From Mycobacterium sp. UM_CSW (GTDB lineage Bacteria > Actinomycetota > Actinomycetes > Mycobacteriales > Mycobacteriaceae): 64,000 nt of DNA. Shown piece by piece: positions 38,869 through 47,515 of the stretch (the stretch's first letter is position 1; the number at the start of each line of letters is the position of its first letter). Both the position numbers and the translations under genes were made by a program. Below the pieces are notes generated by a model that did no database searches, was not told where the DNA came from, and was given only the letters and a program-made list of their open reading frames with translations. Location: contig NZ_AUWQ01000023.1 in NCBI RefSeq assembly GCF_000455205.1, positions 1-64,000 on the forward strand, given 5' to 3'.

Positions 38869-39840
38869 ATGAGCACAGCGAACCAACCAGTCGGTGTCCT
38901 GGACCGCGCAGCGCCCGTGTATATAGCGGGCCACCGCGGGCTGGTTGGCTCTGCTCTGCTAAGAAAATTTGAGGCCGAGGGCTTCACCAATGTCCTTGTG
39001 CGATCACACGCCGAACTTGACTTGAGGGATCGACCGGCGACATTCGACTTCATTCTTGATTCCAAGCCCCAAGTCATCGTGGACGCTGCTGCCAGAGTTG
39101 GCGGGATACTAGCGAACGACACCTATCCCGCCGAGTTTCTGTCCGAAAACCTTCAGATCCAGGTCAACCTCCTTGACGCTGCCGCCGCCGCTCGTGTACC
39201 GCGGCTCCTGTTCCTCGGATCGTCTTGCATCTATCCGAAATACAGTCCACAGCCCATCAAGGAAAGCTCGTTGCTCACCGGACCTTTGGAGCCGACGAAC
39301 GACGCTTACGCCATTGCGAAGATCGCGGGCATCCTGCAAGTGCAGGCCATCCGACGCCAATACGGGTTAGCTTGGATCTCTGCTATGCCGACCAACTTGT
39401 ACGGACCGGGTGACAACTTCTCGGCGTCGAGCTCGCACCTGCTACCGGCGCTGATTCGCCGGTACGACGACGCGAGAGCCAGTGGGACCCCGGAAGTGAC
39501 TAACTGGGGCACCGGAACTCCGCGGCGCGAGCTGCTGCATGTCGACGATCTGGCGACTGCTTGTTTGTATCTCTTGGAGCACTTCGACGGACCGAACCAA
39601 GTCAACGTGGGCACCGGTACTGATCACACCATTGCCGAGATCGCCGATATGGTGGCCGAAGCGGTCGGCTATTCTGGCGAGACGCGGTGGGACTCAACCA
39701 AACCAGACGGCACACCACGCAAACTCCTGGACGTCTCGGTTCTCCGGGAAGCTGGTTGGCATTCCAAGATCGCCCTGCGCGACGGCATCGAGACAACGGT
39801 GGCCTGGTATCGCTCGAACACCAGTGCACTGCGGCAGTGA
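38869..39840 (+). CDS. epiA: GDP-L-fucose synthase-like epimerase/reductase
   Basis: This 323-residue SDR enzyme has the NADP loop IAGHRGLVGSALLRKF, SSCIYPKYSPQPIKES, catalytic YAIAK, and the GDP-fucose-synthase hallmark PTNLYGPGDNF followed by HLLPALIRRY. It performs the 3,5-epimerisation and 4-reduction that turns GDP-4-keto-6-deoxymannose into GDP-L-fucose. It corresponds to Rv1512. Its substrate comes from gmdA or the paralog at 29999. Confidence 0.92.
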   Translation: MSTANQPVGVLDRAAPVYIAGHRGLVGSALLRKFEAEGFTNVLVRSHAELDLRDRPATFDFILDSKPQVIVDAAARVGGILANDTYPAEFLSENLQIQVNLLDAAAAARVPRLLFLGSSCIYPKYSPQPIKESSLLTGPLEPTNDAYAIAKIAGILQVQAIRRQYGLAWISAMPTNLYGPGDNFSASSSHLLPALIRRYDDARASGTPEVTNWGTGTPRRELLHVDDLATACLYLLEHFDGPNQVNVGTGTDHTIAEIADMVAEAVGYSGETRWDSTKPDGTPRKLLDVSVLREAGWHSKIALRDGIETTVAWYRSNTSALRQ

Positions 39841-39881
39841 AGTCGCCTTCGTGAGCAATTATCGCGTGTTAGTGTGACGCA

Positions 39882-40115
39882 ATGAATTTGTCGCGCGCTG
39901 CTCGTAACACATTGCGTCGCACCGGCATCGAGGCCGCCCGATACGATCCAGGACTCGACTGGAAACGAGATTTCGTGCACCGAGCGCGACCGTCTATCCG
40001 CGATGTCGCTTATTCGTTGGGCTTCACACCGACTGGGCTATCAGCTTGCCTTGCGGATATGCGCGATGGTCGGACGCTCCAAGCCGACGGCATCTTCTTC
40101 CGGCCGGAAGATTGA
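39882..40115 (+). pseudogene. Probable internally deleted FkbM methyltransferase remnant
   Basis: The 77-codon frame joins an N-terminal-like piece (NTLRRTGIEAARYDPGLDW) to a piece that resembles the C-terminus of FkbM enzymes (GFTPTGLSACLADMRDGRTL, then QADGIFF). The SAM-binding core in between is missing. This looks like an in-frame deletion of a second FkbM gene. It lies 5 bp upstream of a GT2 gene and may now serve only as a leader. Family membership is judged from the ends alone. Confidence 0.5.
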
Positions 40116-40120
40116 CTGAA

Positions 40121-40894
40121 ATGCCTGCGGTTCCGCTGTTTTCGATCATCGTGCCCACATTTAATGTTGCAGCGACGCTGCGCAGGTGCCTCGACAGTAT
40201 CGCTTCCCAAACCTGCAAGGACTTTGAGGTGGTGCTGGTCGACGGAGGTTCGACGGACGCCACCCTCGACATCGCCAACAGCTTCGCCTCTCGCCTCGGC
40301 ACGCGTCTGGTCATTCACTCGGGCCCCGATAAGGGCGCCTACGATGCCATGAACCGCGGCGTGAGCATGGCCAAGGGTGACTGGCTCCTTTTCTTGGGTG
40401 CGGATGACGCCTTATACGAGGCGGACACGCTTGCCCATGTAGCTGCATTCCTCGACGACCACGATCACAGCGACCTCATCTATGGCGATGTCATCATGCG
40501 CTCGAACTCGTCCCGGTACGCTGGCCCCTTCGACCTCGACCGTTTGCTTTTCGAGCAGAATATCTGTCACCAGGCGATCTTCTACCGTAGTGAGCTCTTC
40601 GCCGGCATCGGGCCATTCAACCTTCGCTATCCGGTGTGGGCCGACTGGGATTTCAATATCCGCTGCTTCTCCAACCCGGCGCTCGTCACCCGCTACATGG
40701 ACGTCGTCGTGGCACGTTACAACGACATGGCCGGGATAAGTAAACGCAAGGACAAAGAGCTGAAGAAGCGGCTGCCGTCGTACTTTCATTGGGCGGCGCT
40801 GGAGATGACCCGCCGAACGCTCGACCGTTTGAGACGACACATCGTCGACGGCTGGCAGACCCGCCGCGCGCGGTCGGGACCACATCAACGCTGA
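40121..40894 (+). CDS. GT2 glycosyltransferase, Rv1514-like
   Basis: This 257-residue GT-A fold enzyme has FSIIVPTFNVAATLRRCLDSI, VVLVDGGSTDATLDIA, GPDKGAYDAMNRGV, and LLFLGADDALY (donor/metal site). This subgroup (WcaA/colanic-acid type) transfers hexoses or deoxyhexoses. It follows epiA and the FkbM remnant on the same strand, so a GDP-fucose donor is possible. Confidence 0.9.
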   Translation: MPAVPLFSIIVPTFNVAATLRRCLDSIASQTCKDFEVVLVDGGSTDATLDIANSFASRLGTRLVIHSGPDKGAYDAMNRGVSMAKGDWLLFLGADDALYEADTLAHVAAFLDDHDHSDLIYGDVIMRSNSSRYAGPFDLDRLLFEQNICHQAIFYRSELFAGIGPFNLRYPVWADWDFNIRCFSNPALVTRYMDVVVARYNDMAGISKRKDKELKKRLPSYFHWAALEMTRRTLDRLRRHIVDGWQTRRARSGPHQR

Positions 40895-41147
40895 GCCGGC
40901 CGCAGTACCACGGAGAGAGAACCACAAGGCACAATGGCCGACCCAGGTTAAACGCTTACTCCGCGAGCGGATTTCGATTTGGCCAACTCGGACACCGTCA
41001 TCGCGAAGCGTACGGATGCGATCGATCGTCATGTTGACGTCTAGACGGCAGCCGGGGACGTTTGGTCCGCGTCGATCCCACCGGCCAGACTTCGGTATTC
41101 GAAGGGGCAGGGCGCCCAAGCCCGTCGAGTGCGGGTGATCGGGTTAC

Positions 41148-42767
41148 CTAGGGCCCAGCGTTCACCACAGCATCACGCTCAGCACCTGCAAGGCTCCGTC
41201 GCGCTGCGACGGCGAAGAACAAGCTGACCCCCAACGCCAGCAACACGGGCCCGATCGAAAGTATGACGTGAACCGCGGCGGCCGTCCCCTCAGCGAGAGA
41301 TCCCTTCAGCCACATACGGTTTCGCGCCGTTGCGATGTCGGCGCCAGGGGGACGGAATTCTGGCGGCAGGACCGCCCTGACATCCGGGTCTGCCAGAATC
41401 TCGGCGAGCTGCTGCGGGGGGAAATAGAGTTGCGCCTCAAGACCCGGGCCGTCCTTTGGTTTGAGATGGTCAAGGTCGTTGGTGGCGAGATAGGCCTTCA
41501 CCTCGACTTCCTGTTGGCGTGCCGCTTCAGACCATTTGATCGACCCGAGCACTCCCACGTTGCCCATCGCTGCGACGATCGCTACGAGGAAGAACACGTA
41601 CGTCGCAGTCAAGGATCTCGCGACTCGGCCGGGCCGCCTGGCTTGCGCTTGGCCAGCAAGGGTTAGCACGCCCACCAGCCCGAGTGGGTAGGCGAGCAGG
41701 AGCATGTCCAAATAGCGTGGCGCCACGAGGTTTCCACGACCGTATGCGAGTAGTACAACCTGGATGACAACCCACCCAGCGATTCCTACTGCTGCCCAGG
41801 CGCGGTCAGAGATCGCCGGGCGCGTCATAAGCGTGTGCCAACAGAACCAAACCGTCGGGATCATCGGAAGGATGATCCTCGCGGTGAACAGGACCAATCC
41901 CTCGATGAAGGTCCGCGGAGTGGACAACGGGTTCGCGTCCGATGCCTCCCAGAGGATCGTCGCCACAGCGGTTGATGCAATAACGACGACGGCGGCGAGC
42001 TCACGACCGCTGCGCTTCCTGACCCTGGTCGCCAGCTGCAGCCCCACCAGTAAACCGACAGCCAGAACGGTGGACACACCTGACGCGAAAGAAAGGCAAC
42101 TGAGGACCGCGGCCACCAATCCACCGAACCATCGTAAGGAGAACGCTTCCGCGGTGGCGAAAGCAACCAGCGCCGCGACGGCAAAAAGCAACGAGATGTA
42201 CACCATTGACTGAAACCCGGATAGCGCGTTCTCGTAGCCGATCGGAAACGCAAACACGAATGCGACGAAACAGGCCAGAAGCAACTGGCATTGCGGCGCG
42301 ACGAGGGGCATCAGCAAGGCCGCGAGCCAGGTGGCCACGGCGGTGAGCGCGAGCGCACCGAAAATCATCTCCAGGCGTGTGTTCCACTCGCCGGCCAGCT
42401 CGAGATGGGCCAGCGAGAGCAGCCGAAAAATGAAAATACGGTGTGAATTGTGCGGGGCGAAGAGGTCGGCGAAGGACAGTGTCCCCCGGAGATAAGGTCC
42501 GTAGACTTTCTGGCCTTCCCCATTCCACTGATCCAACAACGGCACCGGCGAACCGAGCGCCCAAATGACAATCAGCCTGGAACCGGCGACCGTGCAGGCG
42601 ACCGCCGCCATAATCGCCACCATGCCTCTCGGGCGTTGCGGTTTCTCCACGGGTGCGTTCGCGGGCTGCGCGGTGGTCTCGCCACGATCGTCGGCAGCAG
42701 GCGCGGTCGGCTCGGGTTGGGAGCTTCCGCCTGCTGGGTCGAGTACCAATTCGTCCTGTTCGCCCAT
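41148..42767 (-). CDS. Polytopic membrane protein, GT-C-like (paralog 1)
   Basis: This protein of about 539 residues has a hydrophilic N-terminus (1-45), about ten hydrophobic segments and a periplasmic-type domain near residues 400-490. The conserved first loop PLLDQWNGEGQKVY and the PHNSHRIFIFRLLSL segment recall GT-C transferases, which use an acidic residue in the first loop and a polyprenyl-phosphate sugar donor. It is close to the protein encoded at 47516-49099 and probably equivalent to Rv1508c. It is last in the minus-strand operon that starts at 46604. Transferase activity is inferred. Confidence 0.8.
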   Translation of the reverse strand: MGEQDELVLDPAGGSSQPEPTAPAADDRGETTAQPANAPVEKPQRPRGMVAIMAAVACTVAGSRLIVIWALGSPVPLLDQWNGEGQKVYGPYLRGTLSFADLFAPHNSHRIFIFRLLSLAHLELAGEWNTRLEMIFGALALTAVATWLAALLMPLVAPQCQLLLACFVAFVFAFPIGYENALSGFQSMVYISLLFAVAALVAFATAEAFSLRWFGGLVAAVLSCLSFASGVSTVLAVGLLVGLQLATRVRKRSGRELAAVVVIASTAVATILWEASDANPLSTPRTFIEGLVLFTARIILPMIPTVWFCWHTLMTRPAISDRAWAAVGIAGWVVIQVVLLAYGRGNLVAPRYLDMLLLAYPLGLVGVLTLAGQAQARRPGRVARSLTATYVFFLVAIVAAMGNVGVLGSIKWSEAARQQEVEVKAYLATNDLDHLKPKDGPGLEAQLYFPPQQLAEILADPDVRAVLPPEFRPPGADIATARNRMWLKGSLAEGTAAAVHVILSIGPVLLALGVSLFFAVAARRSLAGAERDAVVNAGP

Positions 42768-42795
42768 CGAATGACGTCCCCCGGTCAATCCAGAT

Positions 42796-44298
42796 TCATC
42801 GTGGCGACAATTTCTTTCGCGTCCCCCGCCGAAGATCGCCTCCCCTATACCGCCGCAGCAACCCAAGCGCCCCGAGCGATGCCAGCCCGCCGCCCGTCCA
42901 CCGCAGCATGGGGCCCCGCATCGCCAATCCATACCAATGCAGATAAGAAGGCAACCAGCCGACCAGGTCGAACCTGCTTGTGCCGGCGGTTCGGTCCTCC
43001 CAGCTGCTCGGGACTTCATCGACCCGATAACCCAAAAGGTGCGCCTTCGTCGTGAGCTCCAGCCCCACCTCGAACCCCCGCTCACTCTCCACCGGAACCT
43101 CGTCGAGAAAACGGCGGCTGTAGGCGCGAAAGTTCGTCGTTGCGTCATGAGTCGCAATGCCGCCCACGTAATGGAGGCTGAGCCCCGCCGTCCGTGACAT
43201 CAGCGTCTTCAACCTGGGGCCCCCGCGCTGGCTACCGCCGCGCATATACCGCGACCCGCTGACCACAGCTGCACCCTCTTCACGAATCTTGGCCGCCATC
43301 AAGGGAATCGCCGAGGGCGGATCCGACAGGTCTGCCATGCTCGTGACCACGACGTCACCACGCGCGGCCGCGAAGCCGGCGATCAGCGCATTCGCCACAC
43401 CCTTTCCGATCGAGTTGCGAACCAACCGGACGGTGGCGGGCCTGTCGGGCATGGCGGCCAGCGCCGGCAGCGTGTCGTCCTCATCGAAGTCGTAACAGAC
43501 GAGCAGTTCGTGCGGGGTCTCCGCCAACGCCTCGGTAAGCCTCCTGATGCAGACCTGAATGTTCCCGCCCTCGTTGTAGACCGGGATTACCACACTCACC
43601 AGACGCTGATCGCCCGTCTCCGATCCAGGTCCGGGCTTGCGAGCGCGAATCACGAACTGCTTGCCCAAGATTCGCCACGCCGGCTTAAAAAGCAGATACA
43701 GGCGCACCAAAATCGGAACCTGCGGCAACGACGACGACGCCGTGTACGGCATGAACCGGTCGTAGCTCTCCACGATCTCGAAGTCGGAGGCCTCCAGCAG
43801 TTCGATCAGGGAGCGATCGCTGATCGGCACGGTGTGATCCCAGAAATCCCAATAGGCACCCGGGACCAGACGGATATTCGGCCCCATCGCGATGAGATGC
43901 CCGCCCGGCTTGAGCACCCGACGCGCCTCGGCGATGGTCCGCTCGACGTCATCTTTGCCCCGCATGTGCTCCAAGAAGTTGCTCGTGAAGACGACGTCGA
44001 CCGAATCCTCCTCGAGGAACCCGAGGTCGTCGGCTCGGCCGTGATGGAACTCGACCTCGGGATCGAGCATGGCCGCGCTGTCCGGGTTCAGATCGATCCC
44101 GATCCGATGCGCCGCATGCACGTGGTTCAGGAACTCGCCGTAGCCACAGCCGAGGTCTACCACCGTGTCGCTGCGGCTGATCCACGCCTGGAAGAAGTCC
44201 CGCACCAATACCGCCCAGATGGCCGACCGCGACTCGCGGGCATGACCGAAGCGATTGCGATAGAGCTGCTGGAGGTCGGGTTCACCCGCGATGTGCAT
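42796..44298 (-). CDS. Methyltransferase-GT2 fusion protein
   Basis: About 500 residues contain two enzymes. Residues 1-220 are a class I methyltransferase (TVVDLGCGYGEFLNHV, FTSNFLEHMRGKDDVERTI). Residues 230-480 are a DPM1-like GT2 (VSVVIPVYNEGGNIQVCI, TSMADLSDPPSAI, GSRYMRGGSQRG). The usual start would be ATG 44298; TTG 44322 is also in frame. The gene is 30 bp after the epimerase gene and 28 bp before the GT-C-like gene. DPM1-like enzymes make polyprenyl-phosphate sugars, which would suit the GT-C-like protein downstream. Confidence 0.87.
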   Translation of the reverse strand: MHIAGEPDLQQLYRNRFGHARESRSAIWAVLVRDFFQAWISRSDTVVDLGCGYGEFLNHVHAAHRIGIDLNPDSAAMLDPEVEFHHGRADDLGFLEEDSVDVVFTSNFLEHMRGKDDVERTIAEARRVLKPGGHLIAMGPNIRLVPGAYWDFWDHTVPISDRSLIELLEASDFEIVESYDRFMPYTASSSLPQVPILVRLYLLFKPAWRILGKQFVIRARKPGPGSETGDQRLVSVVIPVYNEGGNIQVCIRRLTEALAETPHELLVCYDFDEDDTLPALAAMPDRPATVRLVRNSIGKGVANALIAGFAAARGDVVVTSMADLSDPPSAIPLMAAKIREEGAAVVSGSRYMRGGSQRGGPRLKTLMSRTAGLSLHYVGGIATHDATTNFRAYSRRFLDEVPVESERGFEVGLELTTKAHLLGYRVDEVPSSWEDRTAGTSRFDLVGWLPSYLHWYGLAMRGPMLRWTGGGLASLGALGLLRRYRGGDLRRGTRKKLSPR

Positions 44299-44328
44299 CA
44301 CGTTCCAATGGTGGCAAAACAATCCACG

Positions 44329-45348
44329 TCAGATGGTCCCGGCCTGGACGGCGTCGACGATCCAGGGAATGACCTCGTCCAGCATGGCATCGAGCGTTGT
44401 CACCGCCTCGAAGCCGAGAACCTCGGAAGCCTTGTGAACGTCCGGTGAGCGTAACTGGACGTCGTGCTCGAACGGCGGGTCGCTTTCATAGCGAAACGGA
44501 GTGCCCGGACGCATCTTCTTCCAGATCGCCTCCGCCAGCTCCAACACCGTGGTCGGTTCGGGCGTCGAGAGGTTGAAGTCCCCGTTCAGCGCGGCCGGAT
44601 GCTCCATGCAGGTCCGAATGCCGCGGGCCAGGTCACCGCCGTAGGTGTAGTGCCGCACCTGGGTGCCGTCGCCGAGGATGCGTAGCGGGTCCTGACCCTT
44701 CGCCACCTTCTGAACGAGGTCCGGCACGACGTGACTCATGGCGAGTTTGACATTACCGCTTGGGATTTCGCGCCCACCCAGTGCCCGCTGTTCGCCGGTC
44801 CCCACACAGTTGAACGGGCGGATGATCGTGTACGGAAGGCCATACTGCTCATAGGCACCATGCGCGAAATACTCACAGGCCAGCTTCTGAAAGCCGTAAG
44901 TGCTTGTCGGAGGCGGGCATTCGGTGATGTGCTTCTCCGGCGTGGGGAAGACGGTGGCGTTTTCGAACACCATCGACGAACTGATCACATTGATCTTCTT
45001 GAGCCAGCCCTTGCGGTACGCGTAGATGGCGGTGTCGAAATGGGCGGCGGCGATGCGTTCGTTCTCGGCCAACAGGTCGTAGGCGTACTCGTGGAAATAG
45101 GTTATGCCGCCGATGCGGGCCGCGCTGGCCACCATCTGCTCGCAGCCCTCGATCAGCTGGAACATCAGGTTCAGGTCTTTGACGTCGCCCTCGACGAAGT
45201 GATACCGCGGGTGATCGTCGTAGCTTTTCTTGACCTTCCCATATTTCGAGTAATTGTCGACGCCGACGACCTCGTGGCCCGCGCGCAGCAGCTCGTCGAC
45301 AACGTACCCATTGATGAATCCCGCGCTGCCAGTGACGAGAACTTTCAC
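44329..45348 (-). CDS. NAD-dependent epimerase/dehydratase
   Basis: This 339-residue extended SDR has an unusual NAD loop, TGSAGFINGYVV, where the third glycine of the usual GxxGxxG is an Asn. The catalytic tyrosine is in STYGFQKLACE, and IIRPFNCVGTGEQ and GDGTQVRHYTY are typical of nucleotide-sugar 4-epimerases. The GTG start overlaps the stop of the WecC-like gene (GTGA). The pair probably makes an epimerised nucleotide sugar or uronic acid. Confidence 0.85.
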   Translation of the reverse strand: MKVLVTGSAGFINGYVVDELLRAGHEVVGVDNYSKYGKVKKSYDDHPRYHFVEGDVKDLNLMFQLIEGCEQMVASAARIGGITYFHEYAYDLLAENERIAAAHFDTAIYAYRKGWLKKINVISSSMVFENATVFPTPEKHITECPPPTSTYGFQKLACEYFAHGAYEQYGLPYTIIRPFNCVGTGEQRALGGREIPSGNVKLAMSHVVPDLVQKVAKGQDPLRILGDGTQVRHYTYGGDLARGIRTCMEHPAALNGDFNLSTPEPTTVLELAEAIWKKMRPGTPFRYESDPPFEHDVQLRSPDVHKASEVLGFEAVTTLDAMLDEVIPWIVDAVQAGTI

Positions 45349-46604
45349 GGGGCCGGGTTTCCCATGCTCAGCGTCGCCAACGAGGCTCCGTTCGGCGCGT
45401 CCGCTTCAGCCTGCTTGACCTCCAGGCAACCCCAGACATCCTCGACAATCTTGTCTTCCGGAATCTGCAGACCGCGGTAGATCGAGTGCGGCACGCCGAT
45501 GACGATGACATCGGCGCGGCCCAACACGACATCGAGTGCGTAGTACTCCGGGCCGTCCAGGAACGGATCGTGCAGCATCACCTGCTTGGCCTCGAGCATC
45601 AGGAGGTGCCGGAGTTTGAAGCTGAGCGAGTCGCGCGTGTCATCACAGTCCGCCTTGAACGTCATGCCGAGCAGGCCAACGGTCTTGTTGCGCAGATCAA
45701 CCCGGCGCTTGAGCATGTTGACGATGAACTGGGGCTGGCCCTCGTTGATCAGCATGGCCGCGTGTCCCAGCATGAAGTTGTTGTTGCTGAACCCCGCAAG
45801 CTGCATGGTGTCCTTCAACAGGCACGGGCCCGCCGCCAGCCCGGCCCTGGGCAGGCTGTCGACGCGCTTGTTCTGGTATGTCGCCGCGTGATGAATGCGG
45901 TCGAAGTCGAGCCCGGCCTCACGGCTGAGCAGGTAGAACTGATTGGCGACCGCGAACTGGATGTAGCGGTAAGCGTTGCAGAACAACTTGGCCAGCTCGG
46001 CTTCCTGCGGCTCTACCTCGATGATCTCGGGGGTTATCCGCGAGAAGAGCTCGCGAACGATCCGACACCCTTCCTCGTCGAACCCGCTGATGATCTGCGG
46101 AATCTCGCGCAGCTCACGGATGGAGTGACCCTGCGCGATGCGCTCGGGGCAAAAAGTGACGTGAACGCCAACCCCGCGCTCGGAGAACAAGTCGTGGACG
46201 CGCTGGCTTAGTCCTGGGTAAACGGTGCTCCGCAAGATGAGCGTCTGTCCGTCGTGAAAGTACGGACTGATCTCGTCGATGATGCGGAAGAAGGTGTGCG
46301 CCTGCGGTGTCAGATACTCGTCCACCGGCGTCCCGACGACGCAGATCACGATGTCGGAATTCCTGACCGCCCACGAATCGGTCGTTGCCGAGATACGGCC
46401 GGTCGGCAACAGCCGCTTAAGCAGATCCTGGGCCCCGTTCTCGACGAATGGCATTCGGCCGGCCATGATCGTTTTCAGCGCTGTGGTGTTCGTGTCGAGA
46501 ATGTCGACGTGGAAACCCTCGTCCGCAAGCACGAGCGCCAGCGGCAGCCCGACGTGCCCGGCGCCGCCGATAATGCAGATGCGTTGATCGGTTTGAGCTG
46601 CCAT
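45345..46604 (-). CDS. UDP-sugar 6-dehydrogenase, WecC-like
   Basis: This 419-residue member of the UDP-glucose/GDP-mannose dehydrogenase family has an N-terminal RICIIGGAGHVGLPLALVLA, CPERIAQGHSIRELREIPQI (as in UDP-ManNAc dehydrogenase), LAKLFCNAYRYIQFAVANQF, and the catalytic cysteine in AAGPCLLKDT. It differs clearly from the UDP-glucose dehydrogenase at 36089. It is the first gene of a four-gene minus-strand operon. A UDP-N-acetylhexosaminuronic acid product is suggested by the WecC resemblance. Confidence 0.87.
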   Translation of the reverse strand: MAAQTDQRICIIGGAGHVGLPLALVLADEGFHVDILDTNTTALKTIMAGRMPFVENGAQDLLKRLLPTGRISATTDSWAVRNSDIVICVVGTPVDEYLTPQAHTFFRIIDEISPYFHDGQTLILRSTVYPGLSQRVHDLFSERGVGVHVTFCPERIAQGHSIRELREIPQIISGFDEEGCRIVRELFSRITPEIIEVEPQEAELAKLFCNAYRYIQFAVANQFYLLSREAGLDFDRIHHAATYQNKRVDSLPRAGLAAGPCLLKDTMQLAGFSNNNFMLGHAAMLINEGQPQFIVNMLKRRVDLRNKTVGLLGMTFKADCDDTRDSLSFKLRHLLMLEAKQVMLHDPFLDGPEYYALDVVLGRADVIVIGVPHSIYRGLQIPEDKIVEDVWGCLEVKQAEADAPNGASLATLSMGNPAP

Positions 46605-46962
46605 TCGAAAGCCCCTCCGCTCCTTGCTTCAAGCCCCCCACGGGTTGAACAACCACAAGTTCGTATTGCTAACGTGGTTCCGTTGGTTGGAGCGTACGAG
46701 ATCTCGGGCCACCACGCGGCGTTTCGGGAAAATATCAACCCAGGCCGGAGCTCCCGACTGTCCGACAGCGTCGGAAGCCTTGAGGCGCAGCGCCTCTGGC
46801 AACGGCTCGAGTATGCCACCGGCTGAATTTCGTCTGAAAAGTATGTGAATGACCTTCGACGTACGTTACCGCCGAGGACCTGGCTAACGCCGAAAGCCAT
46901 TCACCGCGTGAGTTCCGCCAATTTCAGCCCGCGGCGACGAGTCCCCGAGTACTTTGCTCACC
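46605..46962. other. Divergent intergenic region
   Basis: This stretch of roughly 350 bp separates the WecC-like gene (minus) from the GtrA-like gene (plus). It carries the WecC ribosome binding site (GGAGGGG) and an AT-richer patch around 46650-46690. I see no gene and no strong repeat. Confidence 0.5.
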
Positions 46963-47430
46963 ATGCAGCTCCTGGGGGGCTCCGTCGCGAACGCCCACAC
47001 GGTCGAAACGCGCAAGAAGCTACGCTACGCAGCCGTAGCGGCCGCCTTTCTGCCTATCGGCCAGGGCCTGATCCAGGTGATGGGGGTGTGGCTCAATAGC
47101 TACACCGCCGCGTCGCTCCTCGCGGCGGCCATCGTCACCGTTCCCAACTTCTTCGCTAACAAGCACTTCGTCTGGCGGGCGACGTCGGCGGAGAACCTGC
47201 GCAGACAGGTGATCGTGTTCTGGCTGGTCGTGATGCTGGCGGTGTCACTGGCAACGCTTTTCACTTCTCTAGTCGATGACGCGATGGCCGGTGACACCAC
47301 GGCCATCCATGGTGCTGCCGTGTTCTCGGTGCAGGTGCTGGGGTTCGGCGTCGTGTGGGTCGGCCGCTTCCTGATCCTGGATCGGTGGTTCCGCGACTCG
47401 CAGACGGCGCACGCGGCAACACGGTCGTAA
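46963..47430 (+). CDS. GtrA-like small membrane protein
   Basis: This protein of about 155 residues has four hydrophobic segments and the GtrA signature NFFANKHFVWR between segments two and three. GtrA proteins are thought to flip or present polyprenyl-phosphate sugars. That fits the adjacent DPM1-like fusion and GT-C-like proteins. ATG 46963 is taken as start; a TTG at 46954 is also in frame. Neither has a clear ribosome binding site. Confidence 0.82.
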   Translation: MQLLGGSVANAHTVETRKKLRYAAVAAAFLPIGQGLIQVMGVWLNSYTAASLLAAAIVTVPNFFANKHFVWRATSAENLRRQVIVFWLVVMLAVSLATLFTSLVDDAMAGDTTAIHGAAVFSVQVLGFGVVWVGRFLILDRWFRDSQTAHAATRS

Positions 47431-47515
47431 TTTCGGGACGCCGGTCCTGGGCGACGCCTTTGGACTCCATCCGTCGCTCCGGCCGAATCCCGGCGGAAGC
47501 CAACGGCATCCGCGG

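Noticed and set aside
40895-41147. A possible small gene between two convergent genes
   Set aside because: No frame with a start, ribosome site or family pattern could be found; treated as plain intergenic DNA.
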